From contig JAQGNY010000051.1 in the NCBI GenBank assembly GCA_028293825.1, positions 1 to 32,685 of the forward strand: DNA of 32,685 bases. Reading direction: 5' to 3'. This document shows positions 1-9,393 of this stretch, in pieces. The position numbers and the translations under genes were made by a program. The notes under the pieces were generated by a model, which saw only the letters and a program-made list of their open reading frames with translations, ran no database searches and had not been told where the DNA came from. How positions within the stretch are numbered: position 1 is the first letter of the stretch; every line of letters starts with the position of its first letter. The DNA comes from Verrucomicrobiaceae bacterium. Its GTDB lineage: Bacteria; Pseudomonadota; Gammaproteobacteria; Pseudomonadales; CAMLJR01.

Positions 1-499
1 CGCTGGCGAACAGCATCGGGAAGTCGAGCTGGTTGTCGTCGGCGCCGAGCGCCGCGAACAGGTCGAACATCTCGTTATGAACTTCGTCGGGACGGGCGTC
101 CTGGCGGTCCACCTTGTTGACGACGACCATCGGGCGGATGCCACGGGCCAGCGCCTTGGTCAGCACGAACTTGGTCTGCGGCAGGACGCCCTCGGCGGCA
201 TCGACCAGGACGACGGCGCCGTCGACCATGGACAGGATGCGCTCGACTTCACCGCCGAAATCGGCGTGGCCGGGGGTGTCGACGATATTGATGCGGTAGC
301 CATTCCAGTTGATCGCGGTGTTTTTCGCGAGGATGGTGATGCCGCGTTCTTTTTCCTGATCGTTCGAGTCCATGATGCGCTCGGTGCCAACATCGCGGCG
401 GTCGAGCGTGCCGGATTGCCGCAGCAGCTTGTCGACCAGCGTAGTTTTGCCATGGTCGACGTGGGCGATGATGGCGATATTGCGCAGTTTCTCGATCAC
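1..499 (-). CDS. typA: Ribosome-associated GTPase TypA/BipA, N-terminal part (runs off the left end)
   Basis: Translational GTPase that binds the ribosome and acts in ribosome assembly and stress or cold adaptation. Only the first 166 codons are present. The reverse strand shows the complete G domain motifs: [15 protein letters not shown] (P loop, residues 12-26), ERGIT (switch I), [14 protein letters not shown] (G3) and NKVD (G4). The start is taken as GTG at 499 because the protein then begins [18 protein letters not shown], the usual TypA N-terminus, and an AAGAGG ribosome site lies just upstream. A run of eight T separates that site from the GTG. It is transcribed away from the permease at 782. 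Confidence 0.95.
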   Translation of the reverse strand, partial: MIEKLRNIAIIAHVDHGKTTLVDKLLRQSGTLDRRDVGTERIMDSNDQEKERGITILAKNTAINWNGYRINIVDTPGHADFGGEVERILSMVDGAVVLVDAAEGVLPQTKFVLTKALARGIRPMVVVNKVDRQDARPDEVHNEMFDLFAALGADDNQLDFPMLFAS

Positions 500-564
500 A
501 AAAAAAACCTCTTGGGGGTGCGAAAAGCGAGGTGCGCCAGCCGGACCCCGCAAAAAAGTCGCGC

Positions 565-570
565 ATTATA
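565..570 (-). promoter_or_regulatory. Probable -10 element of the typA promoter
   Basis: The minus strand reads GGGTATAATGCG here, a perfect TATAAT hexamer about 65 nt upstream of the typA GTG. No good -35 hexamer is visible at 17 bp spacing, so this is a partial promoter call. The rest of the 500-781 interval has no convincing gene. Confidence 0.45.
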
Positions 571-781
571 CCCTAGAGTGGGTGACTAATGAGCTACGTA
601 GATTTACGCGTTTTGACACGCTCAAATCGGGCCATGCTCGTCGCCGCTTTTCTGCCGCTATCGGGCGTACTGGCGCATTTTCTGCTTTGCAAACCCGGTC
701 GATTACCTGAAACTGCCGGCGCCTCATCGCTAGCGCCTCTTTTATAACGACTAATAACAGCCAACCAGCGGAGTCCGTTTT

Positions 782-2242
782 ATGAAATATCTGTGGACGT
801 GCAAGTCGGTGGAAGCCATGCACGCGGATGTGGCCGACGCCGAGCACGGTTTGAAGCGCTCGCTGACGGCGTGGAATTTAATGGCGCTGGGTATCGGCTG
901 CATTATCGGCGCCGGCATTTTCGTGCTGAGTGGTCACGCGGCGGCATCGCATGCAGGGCCGGCGGTGGTGCTCTCATTTATCGCCGGCGCGGTCGTCTGC
1001 GTATTTGCCGGCCTTTGCTACACCGAAATGGCGTCCGCCGTGCCGGTATCCGGCTCAGCCTATACCTATGCCTACGCGACCATGGGCCAATTGGTCGCCT
1101 GGATTATCGGCTGGGATTTGGTGCTGGAATACGCACTCGGCGCGACTACCGTCGCGATCGGCTGGTCCGGTTACGTGGTCAGTTTCCTGAAAAACTTTGG
1201 CGTGATCGTGCCGCCGGCATTATCGCAGGCACCGTGGAATTACGATCCGCTTACGTCGAGTTGGGTGCACACCGGCGCGCTGCTGAATGTGCCCGCGATG
1301 TTTGTAGTGCTGTTCATGAGCGCGCTGCTCGCTATCGGCACGCGCGAATCGGCGCGCTTTAACGACATCATCGTGCTGCTGAAGGTCACCGTCGTCGTAC
1401 TGTTTATTGCGCTTGGCATCGGCTCGGTCGATCACGCCAACTGGATAACCGCCGCCAACCCGCTCGGCAGCTTTGTCCCCCCGACCGATAGCACCGGTAA
1501 TTTCGGCTGGTCCGGCGTCTTGCGCGGCGCCGGCGTGGTGTTTTTCTCGTATATCGGTTTCGACGCGGTGTCGTGCGCCGCGCAGGAGGCGAAAAATCCG
1601 CAGCGCGATATGCCGATCGGCATCATCGGCTCGCTGGCGATTTGTTCGGTGTTGTATGCGGCCGTGGCGTATGTGCTGACCGGCATCGTGCCCTACGATC
1701 AACTCAACGTCGCCGATCCGATTGCGGTCGGCATCGACGCGCTGCATATGTTCTGGTTCTCGCCGATCATCAAGCTCGCCGCCATCGCCGGATTGACCAC
1801 GGTGGTGCTGGTGTTGTTACTCGGCCAGACACGCATTTTTTATTCGATGTCGCGCGACGGTCTGTTGCCGCCGATTTTCTCCAACGTGCATCCGCGTTTT
1901 CGCACGCCGTTCGCAACGACCATTTTGACCGGCGTGATCGTGTCGATTTTAGCGGGGCTGCTGCCGATGGGTCTGGTTGGCGAGCTCGTCAGCATCGGCA
2001 CGCTCGCGGCTTTTGTTATCGTCTGCATCGGCGTGCTGGTGCTGCGTAAAACCCGTCCCGACATGCCGCGCCCGTTTCGCGCGCCGGTGATTTGGCTGGT
2101 CGCCCCGCTCGGCGCGTTGTCCGCGCTGGGTTTGATGAGCGGCCTGCCCGCCGATACTTGGTGGCGATTGCTGATCTGGATGGTTATCGGGCTGGTCATT
2201 TATTTTGTTTACGGCGCTCGCCGCCCGCCCGTCAGCCGCTAA
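782..2242 (+). CDS. APC superfamily amino acid permease (cationic amino acid transporter type)
   Basis: Inner-membrane amino acid transporter of the APC superfamily, CAT/YfnA-like branch, 486 aa with about 12 hydrophobic segments. Family hallmarks visible are the N-terminal [16 protein letters not shown] segment, [13 protein letters not shown] in TM1 (the substrate-binding unwound helix), the [20 protein letters not shown] segment, and [25 protein letters not shown] in the middle, where CAT-type members carry F-x-AYIGFD and E-x-x-NP. An AGCGGAG ribosome site lies 8 nt before the ATG. The substrate cannot be fixed from sequence; basic amino acids or a broad range are both possible. Confidence 0.88.
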   Translation: MKYLWTCKSVEAMHADVADAEHGLKRSLTAWNLMALGIGCIIGAGIFVLSGHAAASHAGPAVVLSFIAGAVVCVFAGLCYTEMASAVPVSGSAYTYAYATMGQLVAWIIGWDLVLEYALGATTVAIGWSGYVVSFLKNFGVIVPPALSQAPWNYDPLTSSWVHTGALLNVPAMFVVLFMSALLAIGTRESARFNDIIVLLKVTVVVLFIALGIGSVDHANWITAANPLGSFVPPTDSTGNFGWSGVLRGAGVVFFSYIGFDAVSCAAQEAKNPQRDMPIGIIGSLAICSVLYAAVAYVLTGIVPYDQLNVADPIAVGIDALHMFWFSPIIKLAAIAGLTTVVLVLLLGQTRIFYSMSRDGLLPPIFSNVHPRFRTPFATTILTGVIVSILAGLLPMGLVGELVSIGTLAAFVIVCIGVLVLRKTRPDMPRPFRAPVIWLVAPLGALSALGLMSGLPADTWWRLLIWMVIGLVIYFVYGARRPPVSR

Positions 2243-2284
2243 AAAAAATACGCCTATCAGCCGTTAAGAAGCGATGGAAAATTA

Positions 2285-2737
2285 ATGCAGAAAAATATCC
2301 AGAGACCGTTGCAGCTCGCGACGGCATTTATTTTGTGTGTGGTCGGCGGTCTTTACTGGTACGCGGGTCAGCAACAGGATCGTTACGACACGAGCGCGAC
2401 CCAATATTTGCGCACCGCGTTCACCGATATCAGCAGTTGGCAACGCGCGGCATTGCAACGGCAAATGACCGAGGACGCATTGCGCACCGCCACCCCAGAA
2501 CAGCTCGACGCGCTGACCAATCGCTATCGCCCGCTCGGCCACTTCATCGCATTGAGCGATGCGAAGTTCACCAAATTGACTGCGGCGATGTCGCTGCTCG
2601 GACCCCGTCGGTTGCTCAGCTATCACGGCAGCGCGCAGTTCGAACACGGCAATGCCGATTTCGCCGCGACGTTGGTTATTCGCGACGACGGTTTCCGTTT
2701 CTACAACCTCAATTTCAGCAGCCCGCAATTGCGCTAA
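2285..2737 (+). CDS. Small membrane-anchored protein of unknown function
   Basis: I do not recognise this 150-aa protein. It begins with a positively charged stretch and one hydrophobic helix (about residues 10-27, LQLATAFILCVVGGLYWYAG), then a soluble, probably periplasmic part ending NLNFSSPQLR. No catalytic motif is visible. It follows the permease by 42 nt in the same direction and may be co-transcribed with it. The ribosome site is weak (GATGG about 7 nt before the ATG). Confidence 0.6.
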   Translation: MQKNIQRPLQLATAFILCVVGGLYWYAGQQQDRYDTSATQYLRTAFTDISSWQRAALQRQMTEDALRTATPEQLDALTNRYRPLGHFIALSDAKFTKLTAAMSLLGPRRLLSYHGSAQFEHGNADFAATLVIRDDGFRFYNLNFSSPQLR

Positions 2738-2946
2738 ATCTTCGGCGCGGTGCATTGCCAGATTCATTGCAAGGCGCGTGAAGAGTTTTCGCAGTTGCTC
2801 GGTTGTAAAGCGGTTAACACGTCGTGCAGAATCGCGGCAGCGCAGAGCTTGTGAAATCGATAGTTGAAATTGTGTTGCGGTTGGTTTTTCTGCGCCACGT
2901 GTCTTCTTAAAAGCCATCAAAATTAATTATCACAAGGAATCGCATC

Positions 2947-3348
2947 ATGGGTTTGCTCAGCGAATTTAAAGAGTTTGCGGTCAAAGGTAATGTCGTCGAT
3001 ATGGCGGTGGGTGTCATCGTCGGCGCCGCATTCGGAAAAATTGTCACGTCATTGGTTGGCGACGTGATCATGCCGCCAATCGGTGTGTTGCTCGGCGGTA
3101 TGGATTTCAGCAGTCTTGCCGCCACCATTCATCAAGCGGCAGATGGCAAGCCGGTGGTGATCTCCTACGGAAAATTCATTCAGACCGTCGTCGATTTCAC
3201 CATCGTCGCGTTTGTTATTTTCCTCGCGATCAAAGGCATCAACCGGCTCAAGCGCCCTGCTCCGGCCACGCCCGATGCACCGCCGGTATTAACGACCGAC
3301 CAAGAATTGTTAATTGAAATTCGCGATTTGTTGAAAACGCGCCCTTGA
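2947..3348 (+). CDS. mscL: Large-conductance mechanosensitive channel MscL
   Basis: Homopentameric tension-gated channel that releases solutes during hypo-osmotic shock. The 133-aa length is typical. The N-terminal amphipathic helix ([18 protein letters not shown]), TM1 ([27 protein letters not shown]), TM2 ([22 protein letters not shown]) and a C-terminal helical bundle segment are all present in order. AAGGA lies 8 nt before the ATG. Its stop codon overlaps the presumed TTG start of the ABC transporter, suggesting co-transcription and coupled translation. Confidence 0.97.
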   Translation: MGLLSEFKEFAVKGNVVDMAVGVIVGAAFGKIVTSLVGDVIMPPIGVLLGGMDFSSLAATIHQAADGKPVVISYGKFIQTVVDFTIVAFVIFLAIKGINRLKRPAPATPDAPPVLTTDQELLIEIRDLLKTRP

Positions 3349-5168
3349 GTCAACCAACACCCGCTACGCCAGGATTGCTGCGTCTTTATCGCGATCTCTG
3401 GCGGTATGCCGGGCCTGCGCGCAAATGGGTTCCCGCCGCCTTTGTTTTATTGTTGTCTTCCCAATTATTCAAACTCGGCGTGCCGTATTTATCCGGGCGC
3501 GCCATCAATGTTTTGCAGCAACACGGCATTGACGGTTTACGTCCCGCCGGTTTTTTATTGCTGCTGATTTTCAGCGCCACCTTATTGAGTTGGATGTTGC
3601 ACGGTCCCGGTCGCGTGCTCGAACGCAACGTCGCACTCGCAGTGCGACGCGAATTGTCCGGCGCATTAATCGCCCGCGCGTTATCGCTGCCATTGGCGTG
3701 GCACGCCAAACATCATTCCGGCGAAACCGCACATCGCGTGCGCCAATGCAGCGGCGCTCTGTACGATTTCGCGCAAAGCCAATTTATTTATTTGCAGAAT
3801 GCAGTGCGCCTAATCGGCCCGGTGATTGCGCTGTGGCTGATTTCGGCGCAGGTCGGCGCGCTTGCGGTGGCTGGTTACGTTGTTATCGCGGTGATCATCG
3901 TGCGTTTCGACCGCGTGATGGTGCACCTCGCTCACACTGAAAACGCCGCCGAACGCCGCTACGCCGCCGCCGTGCTCGATGGTCTCGGCAATGTGTTTAG
4001 CGTTTACGCGTTGCGCATGGTGCACGGCATTAAAGATTTAATTGAGCGACGTTTGCTCACCATTTATGAGCCGCTGCGAAAATCGATTGTGCTCAACGAA
4101 TGGAAATGGTGCAGCGTCGATATTCTCAGTGTCGCGCTGAGTTGCGCATTGGTTGCGTTGTACGTTTATCTCAGTGCACATGGCGCGCCCTCCATGGCGG
4201 AAACGGCGGCCCAAACAAATAACGCGGCGGCGCCGGCATTGCGTATCGGCAATTTATTTATGGTGTACGAATATTCCGCGCAGGCCGGCGGCGTGATTAC
4301 CGCTATCGCTGCGCATTTTCAAAGTTTCGCGCGCCAGCAGGCGGATTACGCGAGCGGCGATATTATTCTCGACAGCGAGTTGTCGCATCTGTCCGATAAC
4401 GAATTATCGCCGTCGATTGTGTGGTCGACATTATCGTTTTGCGATTTAACGTTTCGGCACAGCGAAGCGACGGTACCGACTGTCGATCAATTAAATTTCA
4501 CGTTACAGCGCGGAAAGCGTTACGCGTTAATCGGCGGCAGCGGTTCCGGCAAAAGTACGCTGCTGCGCATTCTGTCCGGTTTATATGTCGTGCAAACGCT
4601 GGAATTCGCGCATGACGAGCACGCGATTATCGCCCCGCTCGATAGCGCGCTGTGGTTGCGTACTACAACGATGTTGATTCCGCAGGAGTCGGAAATTTTC
4701 GAAGGCACGCTCGGCGAAAATTTATTATTGCCGGACCGCGCAAAATTATTGGATGCCGATGCAATTGCTAACGCATTGACTGTCTCGCGCTCCGATGCGT
4801 TCGTCCGCGACGCCGAAACGCCAGTGGTTGAGCGCGGTGCCAATTGGTCGGGCGGTCAGCGTCAGCGCGTGGCGTTGGCGCGCGGTGTGATCGCGGCGCA
4901 GGAGTGTGGATTGTTGTTGCTCGACGAGCCGACCGCGAGTCTCGACCCGGAAACCGAGCGCGCCGTTTACGATAATTTATTCGCGGAATTTAACGACAGC
5001 TGCATCGTGTCGTCGATTCACCGACTCAATCTGCTGGATCGTTTCGACGACGTGTTATTGCTGGAGCAAGGCAAATTAATCGCGGCCGGCAGCGTAGATT
5101 ATTTGCGCGAAACCTCAGCGCAATTTCGCGCGCTGTTAGCGGCGCAACAGAAATCCACCGCGTCCTAA
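3345..5168 (+). CDS. ABC exporter half-transporter (fused membrane and ATPase domains)
   Basis: Fused exporter-type ABC protein, 607 aa: roughly six transmembrane helices in residues 20-330, then a nucleotide-binding domain. In the ATPase part I see Walker A GGSGSGKS (397-404), signature SGGQRQR (502-508), Walker B LLLLDEP (523-529) and the switch histidine in SSIHR (H559). The start is a TTG sharing bases with the mscL TGA (TTGA); no better start exists before the first membrane helix. The NBD-linked Q-loop region ([20 protein letters not shown]) is typical of exporters that work as homodimers. The substrate is unknown. Confidence 0.85.
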   Translation: MSQPTPATPGLLRLYRDLWRYAGPARKWVPAAFVLLLSSQLFKLGVPYLSGRAINVLQQHGIDGLRPAGFLLLLIFSATLLSWMLHGPGRVLERNVALAVRRELSGALIARALSLPLAWHAKHHSGETAHRVRQCSGALYDFAQSQFIYLQNAVRLIGPVIALWLISAQVGALAVAGYVVIAVIIVRFDRVMVHLAHTENAAERRYAAAVLDGLGNVFSVYALRMVHGIKDLIERRLLTIYEPLRKSIVLNEWKWCSVDILSVALSCALVALYVYLSAHGAPSMAETAAQTNNAAAPALRIGNLFMVYEYSAQAGGVITAIAAHFQSFARQQADYASGDIILDSELSHLSDNELSPSIVWSTLSFCDLTFRHSEATVPTVDQLNFTLQRGKRYALIGGSGSGKSTLLRILSGLYVVQTLEFAHDEHAIIAPLDSALWLRTTTMLIPQESEIFEGTLGENLLLPDRAKLLDADAIANALTVSRSDAFVRDAETPVVERGANWSGGQRQRVALARGVIAAQECGLLLLDEPTASLDPETERAVYDNLFAEFNDSCIVSSIHRLNLLDRFDDVLLLEQGKLIAAGSVDYLRETSAQFRALLAAQQKSTAS

Positions 5169-5177
5169 CTCGCCTAA

Positions 5178-6395
5178 TCAGGCTGCCGCATTTTTTAAAA
5201 TTTCGCGCGGCGCCAGTTTGTACATCGCCAATGCACCGACGCCGCAGCAGGCCATCACAATCGTTAGCGGCAATTCGTTTTGCGCGTTCCATAAACTCAG
5301 GGCGGAACTCGCGATCGCCGCGACGCCCAATTGCAGCATGCCGACTAACGCCGATGCTGCACCCGCGCGCTTGCCCTGATGCTGCAATGCCAGCGCGACA
5401 CTGTTCGGCGTGACGAAACCGAGTACGCCGACGCAGCCGAATAACGCCGGCAATAACAATGGGAGTCCGGTGATGCCAGCGGCAGTCAACAGCAGCAGCG
5501 CCAAGCTCAACGCGGCGGCGAAACTCAACGTGTAATTCAGCAATTGTTGTGGTGAGAAACGATGCAGCAGGCGCGCGTTAATTTGCGAGGCGGCAATTAA
5601 ACCAAACGCGTTGCAACCAAAAATCCAGCCGTAATGCTGCGCCGGAATGCCGTAATGTTCGATTAATACAAATGGCGATCCGGTGATGTAGGTAAACATC
5701 ATTGCCTGGGCCAGGCCGCCGCTGAGTGACAGCGTTAGAAAGTGGCGGTCGCGCAATAACTCCGCGTAATTTTTCAGTATCAAGCCCATATGCAGCGGTG
5801 CCGCGTGCGTGCGATCGTGCGATTCCTCAAGGCTAAAATGAATCGCGAATAGACAAATTGCGCCGAACACCGCGAGCACACCGAAGATTGCGCGCCAGCC
5901 CAAGGCTTGCAAAATAAAGCCGCCGATCAGCGGCGCCAGAATCGGCGCCACGCCCATCACCAGCATAATTAGCGACATCACTTTGGCGGAGCTCACCGCG
6001 TCGCAGCGATCGCGCACCACCGCGCGTGCGATCACCATACCCGTGCAGCCGCCGAGCGCCTGCAGCAGGCGTCCCCATTGCAACGCATCGACCGTTACGG
6101 CAAATGCGCACAGCAGTGATGCGGCGCTATACAGCGCCAGCCCAAAATACAGCGGTGGCTTTCGACCAAAGCGATCACTGATCGGACCATAAACTAATTG
6201 GCCGGCAGCGAGACCGATGAAGAACGTGGCGAGCGTGCGCTGCACGGCGGCGATATCGGTGTGCAGCGCAGTGGCGATGGCCGGGAAGCTCGGCAAGTAC
6301 ATGTCGATCGACAGCGGCGCTATCGCCGACAACATGCCGAGTACGATAACCCAGCGCGGAAAACCGGTTACTGATTGAGGCGATTGAATAGACAC
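5178..6395 (-). CDS. Bcr/CflA-family MFS drug efflux transporter
   Basis: Twelve-helix major facilitator antiporter of the DHA1 Bcr/CflA family, 405 aa. The hallmarks are APLSIDMYLPSFPAIA in TM1, motif A GPISDRFGRKP between TM2 and TM3, LQALGGCTGMVIARAVVRD in TM4, and the MLVMGVAPILAPLIGG segment in TM5, where motif C lies. Known members export bicyclomycin, chloramphenicol, sulfonamides or dipeptides; the substrate here is not determinable. The start is GTG, with no strong ribosome site seen. It lies 90 nt downstream of glnG on the same strand and converges on the ABC gene with only 9 nt between the stops. Confidence 0.9.
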   Translation of the reverse strand: MSIQSPQSVTGFPRWVIVLGMLSAIAPLSIDMYLPSFPAIATALHTDIAAVQRTLATFFIGLAAGQLVYGPISDRFGRKPPLYFGLALYSAASLLCAFAVTVDALQWGRLLQALGGCTGMVIARAVVRDRCDAVSSAKVMSLIMLVMGVAPILAPLIGGFILQALGWRAIFGVLAVFGAICLFAIHFSLEESHDRTHAAPLHMGLILKNYAELLRDRHFLTLSLSGGLAQAMMFTYITGSPFVLIEHYGIPAQHYGWIFGCNAFGLIAASQINARLLHRFSPQQLLNYTLSFAAALSLALLLLTAAGITGLPLLLPALFGCVGVLGFVTPNSVALALQHQGKRAGAASALVGMLQLGVAAIASSALSLWNAQNELPLTIVMACCGVGALAMYKLAPREILKNAAA

Positions 6396-6485
6396 AACGA
6401 CGCACTGCTTGGGGGGAGTGCGTCAGTATCGCCTATAGGCACGCGGCTGCGCTGTAGCTAAAAGTCCGTATGCGCAGCGGTGTGA

Positions 6486-7919
6486 TTAATCCTCTTCGTC
6501 GCCAGCCTCGTCATCACCCATGCCGAGCTCTTTGATTTTGCGCGTCAGCGTATTGCGGCCCCAGCCCAGCAGAATGGCGGCATCGCGGCGGCGCCCGCTG
6601 GTATGTTTGAGCGCGGTTTCGATCATGATGCGTTCGAAAATAGGCACGGCGGTGTCGAGCAGATTGCGATGTCCCAGCCCCAATTCCTGGTCGGCCCAGC
6701 GGCGCAGGCTGTCCTGCCATTCGCCGCCGGCAGCGGCAGCGGATTCGTGATTCTGATTGAGCATTTCCGGCGGCAGATCGCCAACGTGAACCTCGCGGCC
6801 CGGCGCCATCGCGGTGATCCAGCGGCAGGTATTTTCCAGCTGGCGTACGTTGCCCGGCCAGTCGAGCGTGGTCAGAAACGCTTCGGTTTCCGGCATCAAC
6901 ACTTTCGGCTCGACGTTCAATTCTTCCGACGCTTTCTTGAAGAAATACATCATCAGCTTCGGAATGTCTTCGCGGCGGTCGGCGAGTTTCGGGATGTGAA
7001 TGCGGATGACGTTGAGGCGGTGGAACAAGTCCTCGCGGAAGTTGCGTTCCTGCACCAGCTTTTCGAGGTTCTGGTGCGTGGCGGCGATGATGCGCACGTC
7101 GACCTTCACCGGCGTGTGGCCGCCGACGCGGTAGAACTCGCCATCGGCCAGTACGCGCAGCAAACGCGTCTGTGTTTCCGACGGCATGTCGCCGATCTCA
7201 TCAAGGAACAAACTGCCGCCATCGGCCTGTTCGAAGCGGCCTTGACGCTGCTGGGTGGCGCCGGTAAACGCACCTTTTTCGTGGCCGAATAATTCGGACT
7301 CCATTAAATCGCGCGGAATTGCCGCCATGTTGAGCGCGATAAACGGCTTGCTCGAACGCGGGCTGTGGCGATGCAGTGCGCGCGCGACCAATTCTTTGCC
7401 AGTGCCGGATTCGCCATTGATCAGCACGGTGATATTCGAGTGCGACAGGCGGCCGATGGCGCGAAACACTTCCTGCATCGCCGGCGCTTCACCGATGATT
7501 TCCGGCGTTGTGGTCGGCGCTTCGGGTTCGGGGGTGAAGCTGCGCTCGCGGGCATGGGCCAGCGCGCGTTTGGTCACGGCGACGGCGTCGTCGATATCGA
7601 ATGGCTTGGGTAAGTATTCGAAGGCACCACCCTGATAAGACGCGACCGCGCTATCTAAATCCGAGTGCGCCGTGGTGATGATCACCGGCATGCCGGGGTG
7701 ATCGCGGCCGAGCCGGGCGAGCAGCTCCAGGCCGTCGATACCGGGCATGCGAATGTCGCTGATGACCGCATCGGGCTGGCCGTTCAAGAGTTCTTGGCTG
7801 ATCGCTTCGGCGCTGTCGAAAGCCTGCGTTTTGATGCCGGCTTGGTTAAGCGCTTTTTCCAGCACCCAGCGAATCGAGCGGTCGTCGTCCACAATCCATA
7901 CCGTGTTCGCTTTGGTCAT
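6486..7919 (-). CDS. glnG: Nitrogen regulation response regulator NtrC (NR(I))
   Basis: Sigma-54-dependent activator of nitrogen-assimilation genes, 477 aa. The receiver domain carries the acidic pocket DDD (11-13) and phospho-acceptor Asp55 (VISDIRMPG). The AAA+ domain shows Walker A GESGTGKE, the sigma-54 contact loop GAFTGA, Walker [11 protein letters not shown] and the [11 protein letters not shown] sensor segment. The C-terminal Fis-type helix-turn-helix is [21 protein letters not shown]. The ribosome site GGAG precedes the ATG. It lies 73 nt downstream of its kinase gene glnL, the standard two-component order. Confidence 0.96.
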   Translation of the reverse strand: MTKANTVWIVDDDRSIRWVLEKALNQAGIKTQAFDSAEAISQELLNGQPDAVISDIRMPGIDGLELLARLGRDHPGMPVIITTAHSDLDSAVASYQGGAFEYLPKPFDIDDAVAVTKRALAHARERSFTPEPEAPTTTPEIIGEAPAMQEVFRAIGRLSHSNITVLINGESGTGKELVARALHRHSPRSSKPFIALNMAAIPRDLMESELFGHEKGAFTGATQQRQGRFEQADGGSLFLDEIGDMPSETQTRLLRVLADGEFYRVGGHTPVKVDVRIIAATHQNLEKLVQERNFREDLFHRLNVIRIHIPKLADRREDIPKLMMYFFKKASEELNVEPKVLMPETEAFLTTLDWPGNVRQLENTCRWITAMAPGREVHVGDLPPEMLNQNHESAAAAGGEWQDSLRRWADQELGLGHRNLLDTAVPIFERIMIETALKHTSGRRRDAAILLGWGRNTLTRKIKELGMGDDEAGDEED

Positions 7920-7992
7920 TAACTCTGCTCCGATTCGTTTTCAGTCGTGGCTCGATGGGTCGAGCTGCTCTCTGTGTTCAAGGCAATCGTGT

Positions 7993-9072
7993 TCAAGGGA
8001 TGTGTTCTAGCGGTATGTACAATGAAAAAGTTGTGTTCTCGGGGCGGCTGTGGCATTCGATCAGGCCGCTGTGGCGGTTGATGATGGATTGCGAGATCGA
8101 CAGCCCGAGGCCGGTGCCGTCGGGGCGGCCGCTGACCATCGGCAGAAAAATGGTTTCGAAAATATCGGTCGGTACACCGGGGCCGTTATCGATGATGTCG
8201 ACACGCGCCACCAGCCGATGGCGCTGCGTGCCGATGGTAAATTGGCGCAGCGTGCGTGTGCGCAGCAGGATGGTCGGAATCTCTGGCGGCGATGCCATGC
8301 CGGTGATTGCCTCGACCGCATTGCGCACGATGTTCAACACGGCTTGAATCAGTTGTTCTTTGTCGCCAAGCAGGTCAGGAATGCTGGGATCGTAATCGCG
8401 CACGAAGCGAATTCTGCCGGAGGTTTCCGCTTCCAGCAGCTGCCGCACGCGCTCGATTGCTTCGTGTAGATTCAGCGGTTTTTTGTCCGGCACTTTGTGC
8501 GGGCCGAGCATTTGGTCGACCAGATTGCGCAGCCGGTCGGCCTCTTCAATGATGATATTGGTGTAATCCTTCAGCGCGTTGTCAGGAAGTTCGCGCGCTA
8601 ATAGCTGCGCGGCACCGCGTAAACCGCCGAGAGGGTTTTTGATTTCATGAGCCAGACCGCGTACCAGCGCTCGCGTATTTTGCTGCGAGCTGAGAATGCC
8701 TTCTTCGCGGCTGATGCGCAGCATGCGGTCGAGCGGTTGCACTTCGAGGACCAGCGAGGTGCGGCCGTTATCCTGGAGCACTGGGCTGACGGCGTAGTCG
8801 ACTGTAATTTGCTGGCCGCTGATCAGGGTCAATACGGTTTCGCGTTTGGTGTATGCACTACCCGCGCGCACCGCTTCGCGCAAGCCGGCTTCGGTGTCGC
8901 CTTGTTCGATAAATAAACTGGTGATGGGTTCGCCAAGCATGCGACTGCCGGAAACTTCGAGCAGCGCCTCTGCGGCGGAATTGATATATCCCACTTTGAG
9001 ATCGGACTCGACCAACAGAATCGCAGTCTTCAAATTGTCGAGAATGCGTGTGTGCAGCGTTTCCGGAGCCAT
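7993..9072 (-). CDS. glnL: Nitrogen regulation sensor kinase NtrB (NR(II))
   Basis: Cytoplasmic bifunctional kinase/phosphatase that sets NtrC phosphorylation in response to PII. 359 aa from the ATG at 9072; a longer reading frame upstream has no family support. An N-terminal PAS domain (about 10-110) is followed by the H-box GLAHEIKNPLGGLRGAA, the N-box VLNIVRNAVEA, G1 DNGPGV and G2 DGTGLGLSIS. The N-terminal LHTRILDNLKTAILLV is typical. No ideal ribosome site is seen (AAGAG about 15 nt away). A sigma-54-like promoter sits about 50 nt upstream. Confidence 0.95.
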   Translation of the reverse strand: MAPETLHTRILDNLKTAILLVESDLKVGYINSAAEALLEVSGSRMLGEPITSLFIEQGDTEAGLREAVRAGSAYTKRETVLTLISGQQITVDYAVSPVLQDNGRTSLVLEVQPLDRMLRISREEGILSSQQNTRALVRGLAHEIKNPLGGLRGAAQLLARELPDNALKDYTNIIIEEADRLRNLVDQMLGPHKVPDKKPLNLHEAIERVRQLLEAETSGRIRFVRDYDPSIPDLLGDKEQLIQAVLNIVRNAVEAITGMASPPEIPTILLRTRTLRQFTIGTQRHRLVARVDIIDNGPGVPTDIFETIFLPMVSGRPDGTGLGLSISQSIINRHSGLIECHSRPENTTFSLYIPLEHIP

Positions 9073-9120
9073 ATTGGGGATTGAGAACTCTTGAGGATTT
9101 CGGGTGGCCCTACCGCAAAA

Positions 9121-9136
9121 TGCAATTTCCAAACCA
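9121..9136 (-). promoter_or_regulatory. Probable sigma-54 promoter of glnL-glnG
   Basis: The minus strand reads TGGTTTGGAAATTGCA. Against the sigma-54 consensus TGGCACG-N4-TTGCA, it keeps TGG, the G at position 7, and TTGCA, with exact GG-N10-GC spacing. Transcription would begin near 9110, giving a leader of about 38 nt before the glnL ATG. The NtrC-like sites at 9192-9302 lie about 90-185 nt upstream, the right side and distance for an enhancer. Confidence 0.65.
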
Positions 9137-9191
9137 TAAGCTGATTTAACGGCCGAGGCATCAGCTTGAACGCGCAATGGCTTATGGCACG

Positions 9192-9302
9192 CGCACTATT
9201 AAAGAAGCGGTAAGTGTCAGTTTCAGTGCAGCGCTAGGGTGGTAGTACCGCTCTGCACTATTAAAGATAGATGTAATTACGGTTGTGCACTATTTTTGTG
9301 CG
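9192..9302. promoter_or_regulatory. NtrC-type binding site array between glnA and glnL
   Basis: Three copies of GCACTATT occur (starting 9193, 9255 and 9287). The third, TGCACTATTTTTGTGCG at 9286-9302, is close to the NtrC palindrome TGCACYA-N3-TGGTGCA, with both half-sites present. The other two (9192-9208, 9254-9270) are clear left half-sites with poor right halves. Relative to the glnL sigma-54 promoter they centre near -90, -152 and -184. The strong site is well supported; the weaker two are inference. Confidence 0.55.
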
Positions 9303-9340
9303 GCGCTGATATGGCGTTTCTTTTAATTGAGTCAGAATAA

Positions 9341-9366
9341 AAAAGCCCACCTTTTGGTGGGCTTTT
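9341..9366 (-). terminator. Rho-independent terminator of glnA
   Basis: Perfect hairpin with arms AAAAGCCCACC and GGTGGGCTTTT around a TTTT loop (AAAA on the coding strand), ending in a T run on the minus strand just after the glnA stop. It would insulate glnA from glnL-glnG, consistent with the separate promoter seen for glnL. The symmetric A/T flanks could let it work in both directions. Confidence 0.9.
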
Positions 9367-9393
9367 TCTTTTCCGTTTCTTTTACTCAGCCGA

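Noticed and set aside
2282-2920. 212-aa open frame opposite the small membrane-anchored gene
   Set aside because: Overlaps the better-placed plus-strand gene; no ribosome site or motif.
6603-7292. 229-aa open frame opposite glnG
   Set aside because: Antisense shadow of a clearly identified response regulator.
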